DNA of 64,000 nt from Sinorhizobium sp. 8-89 (GTDB taxonomy: Bacteria > Pseudomonadota > Alphaproteobacteria > Rhizobiales > Rhizobiaceae): the NCBI RefSeq assembly GCF_030124325.1, contig NZ_JASKLR010000003.1, forward strand, positions 310,001-374,000, in the 5' to 3' direction. Each line of letters begins with the position of its first letter. Position 1 is the stretch's first letter. Under the pieces are notes generated by a model, which saw only the letters and a program-made list of their open reading frames with translations, made no database searches and had not been told where the DNA came from. Below, piece by piece: positions 36,679 to 45,661 of this stretch. The position numbers and the translations under genes were made by a program.

Positions 36679-37494
36679 TCATTTGCCGGCACCGGCGATC
36701 TGATCGCCGTCGCGCGTCAGGTAATAGGCGCCGAGGATCGGCAGGAAGGTGACGACGACCACGATCATGGCGACGACATTGGTCACCGGACGCTGACGCG
36801 GGCGGATCAACTCTTCCAGCATCCAGATCGGCAGGGTCGATTGCTGCCCGGCTGTAAAGGTCGTGACGATCACCTCGTCGAAAGAAAGCGCGAAGGCGAG
36901 CATGCCACCGGCGAGGAGTGCCGTGCCGATATTCGGCAGAATCACGTGGCGGAACGTCTGGAAGCCGTCGGCGCCGAGATCCATGGAGGCTTCGATCAGC
37001 GAGCCGGAGATCCGCCGGAAGCGGGCAACCGCATTGTTGTAGACGACGACGATGCAGAAGGTCGCGTGGCCGAGAACGATCGTCCAGAAGGAAAAGGGGA
37101 TATCCGCCATCGAGAAGGCCGAGCGCAGCGCGATGCCGGTGATGATGCCGGGAAGCGCGATCGGCAGGATGACGAGAAGCGAGATGGTCTCGCGGCCGAA
37201 GAAACGGGTCTGGCTGACGGCGGCCGCGCAGAGCGTGCCGAGCACAAGGGCCGTCGCCGTCGCGATTGAGGCGACCTTGACCGAGAGGGTCAGCGCCGCC
37301 CAGACGTCCGGCCGGTCCCAGGCGACACCGAACCACTGCGTCGTCAGGCCGGGCGGCGGGAACTGGTAGCTCTTCTCTTCGGTCGTGAAGGCGTAGAGAA
37401 AGATCAGCAGGATCGGCACATGCATGAAGGCCAGGCCGCCGGCGGCTGCGATCTTCAGGCCCACGGGAGCGCGGTTCGATTTCTCAGAGCGCAT
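36679..37494 (-). CDS. ABC transporter permease, PotC type
   Basis: A 271-residue inner-membrane permease with six hydrophobic segments and the EAA-type loop [53 protein letters not shown] is typical of PotC-like members. The ATG at 37494 lies 11 bases inside the end of the PotB-like gene. It pairs with that permease in the importer. Substrate range (putrescine, spermidine or a related amine) is inferred from the family and the neighbouring aldehyde dehydrogenase. Confidence 0.9.
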   Translation of the reverse strand: MRSEKSNRAPVGLKIAAAGGLAFMHVPILLIFLYAFTTEEKSYQFPPPGLTTQWFGVAWDRPDVWAALTLSVKVASIATATALVLGTLCAAAVSQTRFFGRETISLLVILPIALPGIITGIALRSAFSMADIPFSFWTIVLGHATFCIVVVYNNAVARFRRISGSLIEASMDLGADGFQTFRHVILPNIGTALLAGGMLAFALSFDEVIVTTFTAGQQSTLPIWMLEELIRPRQRPVTNVVAMIVVVVTFLPILGAYYLTRDGDQIAGAGK

Positions 37495-38434
37495 CGAAGG
37501 CTCCCATGCGTTTGGCCATCCAGAGATAGAGGCCCATGATGACGATCGGCACCACGGTGAAAGCGGCTGCGAGCGGAATGTTGCCGGCGGTGCCCTGTTG
37601 GGCATAAACCGCCTGGCCGATGAAAAGCCGCGACGAACCGATGATCTGCGGAATGATGTAGTCGCCGAGCGTCAGCGAGAAGGTGAAGATCGATCCGGCG
37701 ACGATGCCCGGCAGCGCCAGCGGAAAGAGCACGTGGCGGAAGGTCTGGGCCGGCGTGCCGCCGAGATCCGACGACGCTTCGATCAGGTTCGTCGGCACGC
37801 GCTCCAGCGCCGCCTGGATCGGCAGGATCATGAAGGGCATCCAGACATAGACGAAGACGATGAACGTGCCCGTGTAGCTGACCGACAGCGAATTGCCGCC
37901 GACGACCGGAACCGCGAGCCATGCATCGAGCAGCCAGAGGAGATTAAGCTTCTCGAAGAACCAGTTGAGAATGCCTTCCTTGGCGAGGATCAGCTTCCAC
38001 GCATAGATCTTGACGAGATAGCTCGACCAGAGCGGCAGCATGACCCCGAGATAGAACAGCACTTTCCATTTTCCGCGCGCATAGCGGGCCGCGTAATAGG
38101 CGATCGGAAAAGCGATGAGCGCGGAGACGAGCGTCACCGCGGCCGCCATCGTGACGGTACGGATGATGATGTCGAGATTGGTCTCGCTCAAAAGCTGGCG
38201 GTAGGTGGCGAGCGTGAATTCGTAATTGATGAGGCCGGAGAAATCGTCGATCGAGAAAAAGCTCTGCAGCAACAGCGCGAAGAGCGAGCCGAGATAGACG
38301 ACGCCGAGCCAGAGGAGTGGCGGCCCGAGAAGTACCGCGAGGAGCGCATACGGGTGTCTCCAGAAGAAATCCGAGAGACGGCCAGCCGCGCCGCGGCGTT
38401 CCGGAAGGATGATGCTTTCGGCGACGATGGTCAT
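37484..38434 (-). CDS. ABC transporter permease, PotB type
   Basis: A 316-residue permease with six membrane segments and the coupling loop [54 protein letters not shown] is diagnostic of the PotB subfamily. Its ATG at 38434 overlaps the stop of the ATPase gene (ATGA), and its end overlaps the PotC-like start, so the operon is tightly coupled. It extends past 300 residues because of a cytoplasmic N-terminal extension of about 30 residues. Confidence 0.9.
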   Translation of the reverse strand: MTIVAESIILPERRGAAGRLSDFFWRHPYALLAVLLGPPLLWLGVVYLGSLFALLLQSFFSIDDFSGLINYEFTLATYRQLLSETNLDIIIRTVTMAAAVTLVSALIAFPIAYYAARYARGKWKVLFYLGVMLPLWSSYLVKIYAWKLILAKEGILNWFFEKLNLLWLLDAWLAVPVVGGNSLSVSYTGTFIVFVYVWMPFMILPIQAALERVPTNLIEASSDLGGTPAQTFRHVLFPLALPGIVAGSIFTFSLTLGDYIIPQIIGSSRLFIGQAVYAQQGTAGNIPLAAAFTVVPIVIMGLYLWMAKRMGAFDAL

Positions 38435-39429
38435 GCGTCCTCCATCGGGTGAAGGTCGCGTGCGGCGAAACTGATCGTGACTGGGCTGCCGATGGAAGGG
38501 ACCGCGTGCGCAGCGGGGCTTGCAACAGCGATACGCGCGCCTTCGACATCGACGACGACGCGGTTTGTTGCGCCGAGGAAGCTCTGGCCGGCGATGGTGC
38601 CGGCCAGGCTGAGTGCGCCATTGCTTGCGGGGGCGATCGCGATCGCTTCCGGCCGCAGGCTGGCGAAGGGCGCCTTCAGCCCGAGCGTCTGGCAGAGCTT
38701 CGTCGAGAGGACGTTGGACGAGCCGACGAAATCGGCGACGAAGCGGGTTTTCGGCTGGTTGTAGACCTCTTCCGGCCTGCCGAGCTGCTGGATCCGTCCC
38801 TCGTTGAAGACAGCGATGCGGTCGGCCATCGACAGCGCCTCGCCCTGATCGTGGGTGACGAAGACAAAGGTGATGCCGAGCGATTTCTGCAGGGTCTTCA
38901 GTTCCTCCTGCATCTGTTCGCGGAGCTTCAGATCGAGCGCGCCGAGCGGCTCGTCGAGGAGCAGCACCTTCGGCTTGTTGACGAGCGCACGGGCGAGCGC
39001 CACGCGCTGGCGCTGGCCGCCGGAAAGCTGGCCGGGGCGGCGCGCGCCGTAGCCCGGCAGCTTGACCATGGCGAGCGCGTCCTCGGCGGCCTTGCGCCGC
39101 TCCTCGCGGCCAATGCCCTTGACCATCAAGCCATAGGCGACGTTGTCGAGGATCGAGAGATGCGGGAAGAGCGCATAGTCCTGGAACACGGTGTTGACGC
39201 TGCGCCGGTAGGGCGGGACACCCTCGGCCGTCTCGCCGAAAATTTCGATATGGCCGCCGGTCGGCTGCTCGAAGCCGGCCATCAATCTGAGGCATGTGGT
39301 CTTGCCGGAGCCAGAAGGTCCGAGCATGGCGAAGAATTCGCCCTCGACGATGTCGAGATTCACGCGGTCGACGGCGCGAACCGCGCCGAAGTAGCGGGAA
39401 ACGTTGTCGAAGAGGACGGCGGTGGTCAT
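38431..39429 (-). CDS. ABC transporter ATP-binding protein, PotA type
   Basis: A 332-residue ATPase. Walker A GPSGSGKTT at 37-45, Q-loop TVFQDYALFPH, signature LSGGQRQR, Walker B VLLLDEPLGALD, switch His in FVTHDQGEALSMAD, and a C-terminal TOBE domain of about 90 residues (LRPEAIAI to ISFAARDLHPME). This is the PotA/polyamine pattern. A 184-base gap containing a palindromic repeat separates it from the binding-protein gene upstream. Confidence 0.93.
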   Translation of the reverse strand: MTTAVLFDNVSRYFGAVRAVDRVNLDIVEGEFFAMLGPSGSGKTTCLRLMAGFEQPTGGHIEIFGETAEGVPPYRRSVNTVFQDYALFPHLSILDNVAYGLMVKGIGREERRKAAEDALAMVKLPGYGARRPGQLSGGQRQRVALARALVNKPKVLLLDEPLGALDLKLREQMQEELKTLQKSLGITFVFVTHDQGEALSMADRIAVFNEGRIQQLGRPEEVYNQPKTRFVADFVGSSNVLSTKLCQTLGLKAPFASLRPEAIAIAPASNGALSLAGTIAGQSFLGATNRVVVDVEGARIAVASPAAHAVPSIGSPVTISFAARDLHPMEDA

Positions 39430-39449
39430 AGGGAAACTCCAGTATTCCG

Positions 39450-39589
39450 GCCCCTCATCCGCTGCCGCGACCTTCTCCCCGCGAGCGGGGAGAAGGGGAC
39501 TCGGCGGCCGGCGCCTTGCCTCAAGGTCGGCTTTGCCGAAGGCGTTCCCTCTCCCCGCGAGCGGGGAGAGGGTTAGGGTGAGGGGCGAT
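39450..39589. repeat. CTCTCCCCGC-type intergenic repeat inside the importer operon
   Basis: CTTCTCCCCGCGAGCGGGGAGAAG and CCTCTCCCCGCGAGCGGGGAGAGG hairpins flank a 50-base centre and are followed by TTAGGGTGAGGGG. It lies between the binding-protein and ATPase genes and could lower expression of the downstream membrane components. Confidence 0.8.
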
Positions 39590-39613
39590 GCTTGCGATGC
39601 AGTTGCGACTGGC

Positions 39614-40774
39614 TTACCGCCCGCCGATCACGCCGATATAGTCGGAAACCCAACGGTGATAGGGCACGCACTCGCCCTGGCTTGCGCATTTAGTCACCGG
39701 TGTCTTCCAGAACTTGACCTTCTCGAAGTCCTCGTAGCCGTTGGTCTTGCAACCGGCGTCGGTCAGCAGTTCATTGCCCTTGCAGGCGGCACCGACCGAT
39801 GGATTGGCGCCGAACCAGGCGGAAACGTCGCCCTGCACCTTGGGTGACAGTGAATGCTCCATCCACATATAGGCGCAGTTCGGATGCTCGCTTTCGGCGT
39901 GCAGCATGGTCGTATCGGCCCAGCCCGTTACCCCTTCCTCCGGGATGACCGAGGCGATCGGCAGCTTTTCGGCCTCCATCAGGTTGACCTGGAACGGCCA
40001 GGAGCCGGAAGCGACGACGCCTTCGTTCTTGAAATCGTCGATCTGGATCATCGCATCGTGCCAGTAGCGGCCGACGAGGGTGCGCTGGGTGCGAAGCAGG
40101 TCGAGCGCGGCCTTGTACTGATCTTCGTTGAGCTCGTAGGGATCCTTGATGCCGAGTTCTGGCTTGTGCGCCATCAGGTAGTTGGCGGCATCGGCGACGT
40201 GGATCGGACCGTCATAGGCTTGGACCCGGCCCTTGTTGGACTTGCCGTCCGGCAGGGTCATTTCCTCGAAGACGACGTTCCAGCTCTTCGGCGCTTCACC
40301 CTTGAAGGCTTCCTTGTTGTACATCAGCACGTTAGGGCCCCAGACATAAGGGGTGCCGTAGTGGACGCCGTTGACCGTGTGCCATGGCGCATTCTGCATG
40401 CGCGCGTCGATCGTCTTCCAGCTCGGGATGAGGTCGGTGTTGATCGGCTGCACGCGTTTGCCGGCCACAAGGCGGAGGGAGGCGTCGCCGGAAGCAGTGA
40501 CGAGATCGAAGCCGCCTTCGTTCATCAGGGCGACCATTTCATCCGACGTGGCCGCGGTCTTGACGCTGACCTTGCAGCCCGTCTTTTTCTCGAAGTCGGT
40601 GACCCAGTCATAGTTCTTATCGGTTTCGCCGCGCTCGATATAGCCGGCCCAGGCGACGATCGACAGCTCCCCTTCGCCCTTGCCCAGCTCCTTCAGCGGC
40701 TCCTGCGCGAGCGCAGGGGCGACGAGGCCCAGCGAAAGAGTGAGCGCCGTGCAGGATTTCAACATCTGCTTCAT
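39614..40774 (-). CDS. ABC transporter substrate-binding protein, PotD/PotF type
   Basis: A 386-residue periplasmic binding protein with a Sec signal peptide cleaved after about residue 23 (VAPALA-QE). LSIVAWAGYIERGETDKNYDWVTDFEKKTGCKV and GGFDLVTASGDASLRLVAG match the spermidine/putrescine family (PBP type 2). Four late cysteines could form two disulfides (AACKGNE, DAGCKTN, TKCASQGEC). It is the first gene of the importer operon; the 149 bases upstream hold its promoter but no operator is obvious. Confidence 0.9.
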   Translation of the reverse strand: MKQMLKSCTALTLSLGLVAPALAQEPLKELGKGEGELSIVAWAGYIERGETDKNYDWVTDFEKKTGCKVSVKTAATSDEMVALMNEGGFDLVTASGDASLRLVAGKRVQPINTDLIPSWKTIDARMQNAPWHTVNGVHYGTPYVWGPNVLMYNKEAFKGEAPKSWNVVFEEMTLPDGKSNKGRVQAYDGPIHVADAANYLMAHKPELGIKDPYELNEDQYKAALDLLRTQRTLVGRYWHDAMIQIDDFKNEGVVASGSWPFQVNLMEAEKLPIASVIPEEGVTGWADTTMLHAESEHPNCAYMWMEHSLSPKVQGDVSAWFGANPSVGAACKGNELLTDAGCKTNGYEDFEKVKFWKTPVTKCASQGECVPYHRWVSDYIGVIGGR

Positions 40775-40923
40775 CGGAAGTCTCCCCAGTTTATGCAGCG
40801 TTCTGCAGCTTTGTTCCCGATCGAAGCGTGCCTTGATTTCTCCGTATTCGCAAATTCATTAAACAGAATGGCGGTATCGGTTTTGCCGATAGCGAGCAGT
40901 GAAGTAAGGAGCGCTTTTCGACT

Positions 40924-41832
40924 TCAGCGCGGGCGGGCGCTGCGCAGAGCTTCCGCGATGCCGACAAAATCGCGAGCCGATTGCGGCAGGCTCGAGCCTT
41001 TGCGCCAGACCATGCCGACCTGCACCACCGGCAGCGCGCCGGAGACGTCGCGGCTTTCGATGCGGTCGCCTTCCAGCGACCACGGTCGGTAGACGAGATC
41101 CGGAAGCAGAGCGATGCCGGCGCCGGTGGCGACCAAGCTTCTGACTGCCTCGACCGAGCGGGTACGGAAGGCAACGTGCGGGCGGGCGCCGAGCGCCGTC
41201 AGGAGCTTGCCGGTGTTCTCCTCGATTTCGTCCACCGTCAGCATGATCAACGGCTCCTTCGCGATGTCGTCGACCGAGATGATGTCGGCGCTGACCAGCG
41301 GATGGCCGATCGGCAGCCAGAGGCGATAGGGCGAGGTTTCGAGGATCTCCGCCTGCAGCGCCATGCGGTCGCGCAGGTTCGAAATGACCATGACCGCGAC
41401 GTCGAGCTCGCCGCCGATCAGCAGATGCTCGAGATAGGAGCCATTGTCCTCGATGGCACTCACTTCGACCCCGGGGCAGGCACGCCGGTAGCGCGCCAGC
41501 AGGTCAGAGAGCACATAACCGGCGACGAGCGAGGTAACGCCGAGATTGAGCTTGCCTCCAAGTTCCTCGCGGCTGTCGGAAAAGCTGCGCCGTGCATCGG
41601 AGACGTCGGCGAGGATCTTCGTCGCATGGCGCAAGAACTGGTGGCCGTTATGGGTGATCGACAGGCCGCGCGGATGGCGATCGAAGAGTTCGACCCCGAG
41701 GTCGGTTTCAAGTTCCTTGATTGCTTCGGTGATCGAGGACTGCGAGATCGACAGATTTTGCGCCGCGCGGGTGACCGAGCCCTGTTCGGCGACGGCGATG
41801 AAATACTGCAATTGCCGGAGTGTGAATGCCAT
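40924..41832 (-). CDS. LysR-family transcriptional regulator
   Basis: A 302-residue LysR regulator with HTH LRQLQYFIAVAEQGSVTRAAQNLSISQSSITEAIKELETDLGVELFDRH at residues 5-54 and a full effector domain. The ATG at 41832 is preferred; the open frame carries 12 more codons. It lies upstream of the polyamine-type importer in the same direction, 149 bases away, and probably regulates it. The end of the effector domain (RKGSSLPQSARDFVGIAEALR) resembles regulators of amine catabolism only loosely. Confidence 0.9.
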   Translation of the reverse strand: MAFTLRQLQYFIAVAEQGSVTRAAQNLSISQSSITEAIKELETDLGVELFDRHPRGLSITHNGHQFLRHATKILADVSDARRSFSDSREELGGKLNLGVTSLVAGYVLSDLLARYRRACPGVEVSAIEDNGSYLEHLLIGGELDVAVMVISNLRDRMALQAEILETSPYRLWLPIGHPLVSADIISVDDIAKEPLIMLTVDEIEENTGKLLTALGARPHVAFRTRSVEAVRSLVATGAGIALLPDLVYRPWSLEGDRIESRDVSGALPVVQVGMVWRKGSSLPQSARDFVGIAEALRSARPR

Positions 41833-41944
41833 GATCGGACTTAACACCGGCCAGGGACCCGATGGCAAGCGAGGCGAAACGGCTGCGCCGTGCCCTGCCG
41901 CAATTTGTCATGCGTCGGACGATGCCGATGGTAAGCTCTCTTCC

Positions 41945-42042
41945 ACAGCGCCGTGCGACTTTTCAGACGCACAAAGGTCGCTGTAGCACTTTGAATTACT
42001 GCATGTTTCCTTAAATCGGCAACGATTTAAGGAAACATGCAG
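41945..42042. repeat. RIME-like two-hairpin intergenic element, copy 2
   Basis: Inverted relative to copy 1. Hairpin B (ACAGCG...GACGCAC...CGCTGT, 41945-41984) comes first, then linker AGCACTTTGAATTA, then the near-perfect hairpin A (CTGCATGTTTCCTTAAATCG, GCAA loop, and its complement, 41999-42042). It ends 13 bases before the esterase start codon. Confidence 0.85.
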
Positions 42043-42055
42043 TCGGGAGAGCAGG

Positions 42056-42979
42056 ATGGATTCGAAGACTTCGCGACCAATGCCGACCGAGCCGGGTATT
42101 CTCGCCTTTCATGAACGCTGCGAGGCGTTCTATCCCGCCGATGCTGTCAACGCATCAACTGAGCAGCAGCGCCAGTGGTACGACGCGCTTTGCGCCGAGT
42201 TCGACGCGCCCTCCCCGGCAGGGCTTACACGGCAGGACGAGCGTTTGGTCGGGCGGATTCCGGTCCGGCGCTATCGTCCGGCGGAGATCGCCACCGAAGC
42301 ACGGATCTTCTACATCCATGGCGGCGGTTTCGTCGTCGGCTCGCTGGAAAGCCATGATGCGATTTGCGCCGAGCTTGCGCATGGGGCGCGGGCGGAGCTC
42401 GTCTCGGTCGACTATCGGCTTGCGCCCGAACATGCCTGGCCGGCGGCGTTCGATGACTGCTACGACGTGCTGAGAAGCCTGCTTGCTGGAGGTCGCCCGC
42501 TGGTTGTCGCCGGCGACAGTGCCGGCGGCAACCTCGCGGCGGGCATCGTGCTCAAAGCGAAGGCGGACGGGCTTCCCGGCATTGTGGGCCAAGTTCTGAT
42601 CTATCCCGGCCTCGGCGGCGATCTCGTCAGCGGGTCATATGCCGAGATGGCGGAAGCGCCGGGGCTTTCGACGATGGACGTGGCCTATTATCGCGCCGTA
42701 CTGCAGGCGCCACCGGAGGATGCCTTTGCCTACCCATTGAAAGCGACCGATCTCGCAGGACTGCCGCCGGCCTACATCACGGGCGCATACTTCGATCCGC
42801 TTCGGGACGATGCCAGGGCCTATGCGGCGCGCCTCGCACAGGCAGGCATCGACGTGACATACAGGGAAGAGCCGCAGATGATCCATGCGTGGCTCAGGGC
42901 ACGCCACATGAGTCCCGGCGCGCGCGAGGGATTTCGTCACCTTCTTGATGGCGTGGCAAGACTGCTCGGGACGGCTTGA
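42056..42979 (+). CDS. alpha/beta hydrolase (hormone-sensitive-lipase-type esterase)
   Basis: A 307-residue esterase of the HSL family. It has the oxyanion motif HGGG at 88-91, nucleophile Ser155 in GDSAGGN, and late Asp (YFDPLRDD) and His (MIHAWL) completing the triad. Such enzymes hydrolyse short-chain acyl esters. GGGAGAGCAGG precedes the ATG. The start lies immediately after RIME-like copy 2, so leader RNA would contain its hairpin. The ACT-domain gene follows after three bases and is likely co-transcribed. Confidence 0.9.
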   Translation: MDSKTSRPMPTEPGILAFHERCEAFYPADAVNASTEQQRQWYDALCAEFDAPSPAGLTRQDERLVGRIPVRRYRPAEIATEARIFYIHGGGFVVGSLESHDAICAELAHGARAELVSVDYRLAPEHAWPAAFDDCYDVLRSLLAGGRPLVVAGDSAGGNLAAGIVLKAKADGLPGIVGQVLIYPGLGGDLVSGSYAEMAEAPGLSTMDVAYYRAVLQAPPEDAFAYPLKATDLAGLPPAYITGAYFDPLRDDARAYAARLAQAGIDVTYREEPQMIHAWLRARHMSPGAREGFRHLLDGVARLLGTA

Positions 42980-42982
42980 GAG

Positions 42983-43432
42983 ATGACGATGAATGGAGAA
43001 ACCGACCTGCAGCGCCTGCTCGCGGATATGAATCCTATGCTGCGCGAAGGCGAGTATGTTTACTGCGCCGTCGAGGACGACGCCGCGTCCTGGCTATTGT
43101 TGGAGCCGATAGGCACGTTCCGCGAGCCGGAGGGCCTGACGCTGATCCTCGAGCGATCGCGGGCGGACGCGGCCGGGCTCTCCTACGGCCCGGTTCTGCG
43201 CCTTATCACACTCAGCGTGCATTCCGCGCTAGAGGCCGTGGGACTGACGGCTTCGGTTTCCGGCGCGCTGACGCGAGCGGGCATCAGCGCCAACGTCGTC
43301 GCGGCCTATTACCACGACCACGTCTTTGTTCCGGCGGCCGACGCGGAGCGAGCGATCGAGGCGTTGCGGGCGTTAAGCTCTGAGCTTGCCTCTCACTCTA
43401 ACCCTCTCCCCGCTGGCCGGGAGAGGCGATAG
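42983..43432 (+). CDS. ACT-domain protein (DUF2241/ACT_3 type)
   Basis: A 149-residue protein with the ACT_3 layout: LLADMNPMLREGEYVYCAVED at the start, then LTLILERSRAD, VHSALEAVGLTASVSGALTRAGISANVVAAYYHDHVFVPAADAERAIEALRAL. ACT folds usually bind amino acids. The last 14 residues (about LASHSNPLPAGRERR) are encoded by the CTCTCCCCGC repeat at 43389-43430, which also brings the frame close to its stop; the native protein presumably ended near ALRALSS. Confidence 0.83.
   Translation: MTMNGETDLQRLLADMNPMLREGEYVYCAVEDDAASWLLLEPIGTFREPEGLTLILERSRADAAGLSYGPVLRLITLSVHSALEAVGLTASVSGALTRAGISANVVAAYYHDHVFVPAADAERAIEALRALSSELASHSNPLPAGRERR
43389..43430. repeat. partial CTCTCCCCGC repeat inside the 3' end of the ACT-domain gene
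   Basis: CTCTCACTCTAACCCTCTCCCCGC followed by GGCCGGGAGAGG, the inverted half of the repeat family seen elsewhere in the window. It overlaps the last codons of the ACT-domain gene. Confidence 0.6.
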
Positions 43433-43484
43433 CCGTATCGGCAGGCCGGATGAGCGGCGGTTGCCCCGGCCGGAAGCCCGCCGC

Positions 43485-45482
43485 CTACATGAAATCCCGC
43501 TTGATGCGCTTTTCTAAGCTCTTCTCGAAGATTTTCTGTTCGCCCTCGAAAGCCTCGACCTTTGCCGACGTGATCCACTCCGTCTGCGTACAAGCCAAAC
43601 GTGATGTCGAAACCGTCCTGACCGACCAGTCGTCGCGGCGAGCGACGCAGGTCCAGGTGGAAAGGCCCGTCATCGAATGCGGGTCGCCGGGCGCGATGGA
43701 CCAGGTCTCGTCGCGGATATCCTGGGTGGCATAGCCGGTGTCCGGATGTTCGGAAAGCCCGGTGTCCTCGTGGATCCGATAGTGGGTCAGCCCCTTCGTC
43801 ATGTCGCGCTCGACGGTGCGGCGCGTTTTCCCCGGCGAACGCTCGATGTAGTGCGGCAGCGGGTTGGGGTTTGCAGGCTGCGGCACGACGACTTCGCGAT
43901 GGGCGCCCAGGAGCGGCAGCGACAGCAAAAGGGTGGCGGTGTCGATCGTCAGGCCCGGATCGGTCGGCGGCGGCAGGATCATGGGCCAGTAGGACGTCGA
44001 GAGCGACAGGCGGATGCGGTGACCGGCGCGGAAACGATAGCCGCAGGCGTCGAGCACCAGCGTCACGCGCGCCTTGTGGTTCTTCTCCATCAGTATCGGT
44101 TTCGCATTGCCGTTGCGATGGGCGAGATTGAGGACGCCGAAGGCGACGCGCGTTGCCGTGCCGTCGGGATGGATATCGACGAGGCGTGCGACGAGGTTGG
44201 CGGTGTCGGCGCCGCAGGCTACGTCGAGGCTGAGGACCGGCTGTCCGAGATAGTCCTGCGCTTCGAGCAACGGGTGCGTTTCGAAGGTGAGGGACCCGGC
44301 GTCATCGATGCGCTGGTCGCCTGCCATCTCGGCATCCGGCTTCAGCGTAAAATATTCGCCGGCAGCCGTGCCGGTATCGAGCGGTGAGCGGATGTAGACG
44401 TCGCCGACGCCCTTCGCCGAAGAAACCCCGGCGGTCAAACTGCCGTCGCCCGCGATCGCAAAGTTGCGCATTTCCGGCGAGGTCCAGACGTCCTTGGCGA
44501 TCCATCGCCCCGGGTCTTCGTTTCGTCGGAGCCCAGGTCTCGGCCCGTCGAGGATGTAGGCGCGCATTTGCGGCAGCTGTTCCGCGTCGTTTTTCTCGTC
44601 CCTCAGCCAGCGGTTCCACCAGCGGATCGCCTCGCTGTGGAAATCGGCACGCGGCTTCGGCCAGGCGAAATGCGGGTATTTATGAATCCAGGGACCGATC
44701 AGGGCCTTTGCCTTGCCGCCGAGGCCTTCGACAGCCTTGATTGGGGTATTGCGATAGCCGTCCGCCCAGCCGGCGATCACCAGGGCGGGAATCGGGAAAC
44801 CGTCGAAATCCTCCGAGATCGAGCCATGGCGCCAGAAATCGTCGCGGCGCTGGTGTTTGAGCCATTCCTCCATGAAGAAGGGTTCGTTCTCGAGCCGCTC
44901 CAGCCACATCTCCTTCCATTGTTCACCGACGAGGGCCGGATCCGGAGAACGCGATTGATAGGCGAGCATGGTCGCCGCCCAGGAGAGTTGCGCCGAGAGA
45001 TGGCAGCCGTTCTTGTAATGGATGTCGTCATTGTAGCGATCGACGGTTGACGCGATCGAGATGACCGCCTTCAGTGCCGGCGGCTTGAGGGCGGCCACCT
45101 GCAGGCAGTTGAAGCCACCCCAGGAAATGCCCATCATGCCGACCTTGCCGTTGGACCAAGGCTGCGACGCGATCCATTCGATGATCTCGCAGCCATCGGA
45201 AAGTTCGCGCGGCGTATATTCGCCATCGATCACGCCATCGGATTCGCCTGAGCCTCGGATGTCGACGCGCACGCCGGCGATGCCGGCAGCCGCGAAGACC
45301 GGATAGGTGGATTCGTCGCGTGCACAGGTGCCGTCGCGCTTGCGATAGGGCAGATATTCGAGCACGGCCGGCACGGGGTTCTGCTCCGTGCCTTCGGGCA
45401 TCCAGATGCGCGCGGCAAGCCGCGTCCCGTCCTTGAGCGTGATCCATTCGTTCTCGACGACGGTGAAATTGCGATCGGCCAC
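43485..45482 (-). CDS. CocE/NonD-family hydrolase (X-Pro dipeptidyl-peptidase-type S15 fold)
   Basis: About 665 residues. The catalytic nucleophile is Ser120 in MMGISWGG, an Asp/Arg-rich VDIRGSGESDG segment lies near residue 75, and the active-site His is in IGPWIHKYPHFAW near 250. A C-terminal jelly-roll domain (from about residue 340, LVARLVDIHPDG) completes the CocE/NonD layout. The family hydrolyses cocaine, glutaryl-cephalosporins and acylated dipeptides; the native substrate is usually unknown. The start is uncertain: I chose GTG at 45482 (VADRNFTVVENEWI); an upstream GTG at 45539 is possible. A RIME-like element lies just upstream. Confidence 0.85.
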   Translation of the reverse strand: MADRNFTVVENEWITLKDGTRLAARIWMPEGTEQNPVPAVLEYLPYRKRDGTCARDESTYPVFAAAGIAGVRVDIRGSGESDGVIDGEYTPRELSDGCEIIEWIASQPWSNGKVGMMGISWGGFNCLQVAALKPPALKAVISIASTVDRYNDDIHYKNGCHLSAQLSWAATMLAYQSRSPDPALVGEQWKEMWLERLENEPFFMEEWLKHQRRDDFWRHGSISEDFDGFPIPALVIAGWADGYRNTPIKAVEGLGGKAKALIGPWIHKYPHFAWPKPRADFHSEAIRWWNRWLRDEKNDAEQLPQMRAYILDGPRPGLRRNEDPGRWIAKDVWTSPEMRNFAIAGDGSLTAGVSSAKGVGDVYIRSPLDTGTAAGEYFTLKPDAEMAGDQRIDDAGSLTFETHPLLEAQDYLGQPVLSLDVACGADTANLVARLVDIHPDGTATRVAFGVLNLAHRNGNAKPILMEKNHKARVTLVLDACGYRFRAGHRIRLSLSTSYWPMILPPPTDPGLTIDTATLLLSLPLLGAHREVVVPQPANPNPLPHYIERSPGKTRRTVERDMTKGLTHYRIHEDTGLSEHPDTGYATQDIRDETWSIAPGDPHSMTGLSTWTCVARRDDWSVRTVSTSRLACTQTEWITSAKVEAFEGEQKIFEKSLEKRIKRDFM

Positions 45483-45561
45483 CTTGTCTACCTTCCATGC
45501 CTGACTATTGAGACGCGGGATGCGGGCGGAAAACCGCACGCACCTTTTCTTATCCCGCTTT

Positions 45562-45650
45562 ACAGCGCCGCGCGTCCAATCGGACGCGCAAAGCCCGCTG
45601 TAGCACTTTGAAGTGCTGCATTTGTGCGACGTCAGGTGATTCCACCTGAC
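45562..45650. repeat. RIME-like intergenic element, variant copy 3
   Basis: Hairpin B (ACAGCG...GCGCGTC, GACGCGC...CGCTGT, 45562-45601) and the linker AGCACTTTGAAGTGCTGCA are conserved. Hairpin A is replaced by GTCAGGTG-ATTC-CACCTGAC (45631-45650). It shows the family is modular. Confidence 0.75.
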
Positions 45651-45661
45651 TGCAAAACGCT

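Noticed and set aside
37484..39295. 603-residue fused permease frame
   Set aside because: The upper two thirds are the out-of-frame shadow of the ATPase gene; the permease starts at 38434 with an ATGA overlap.
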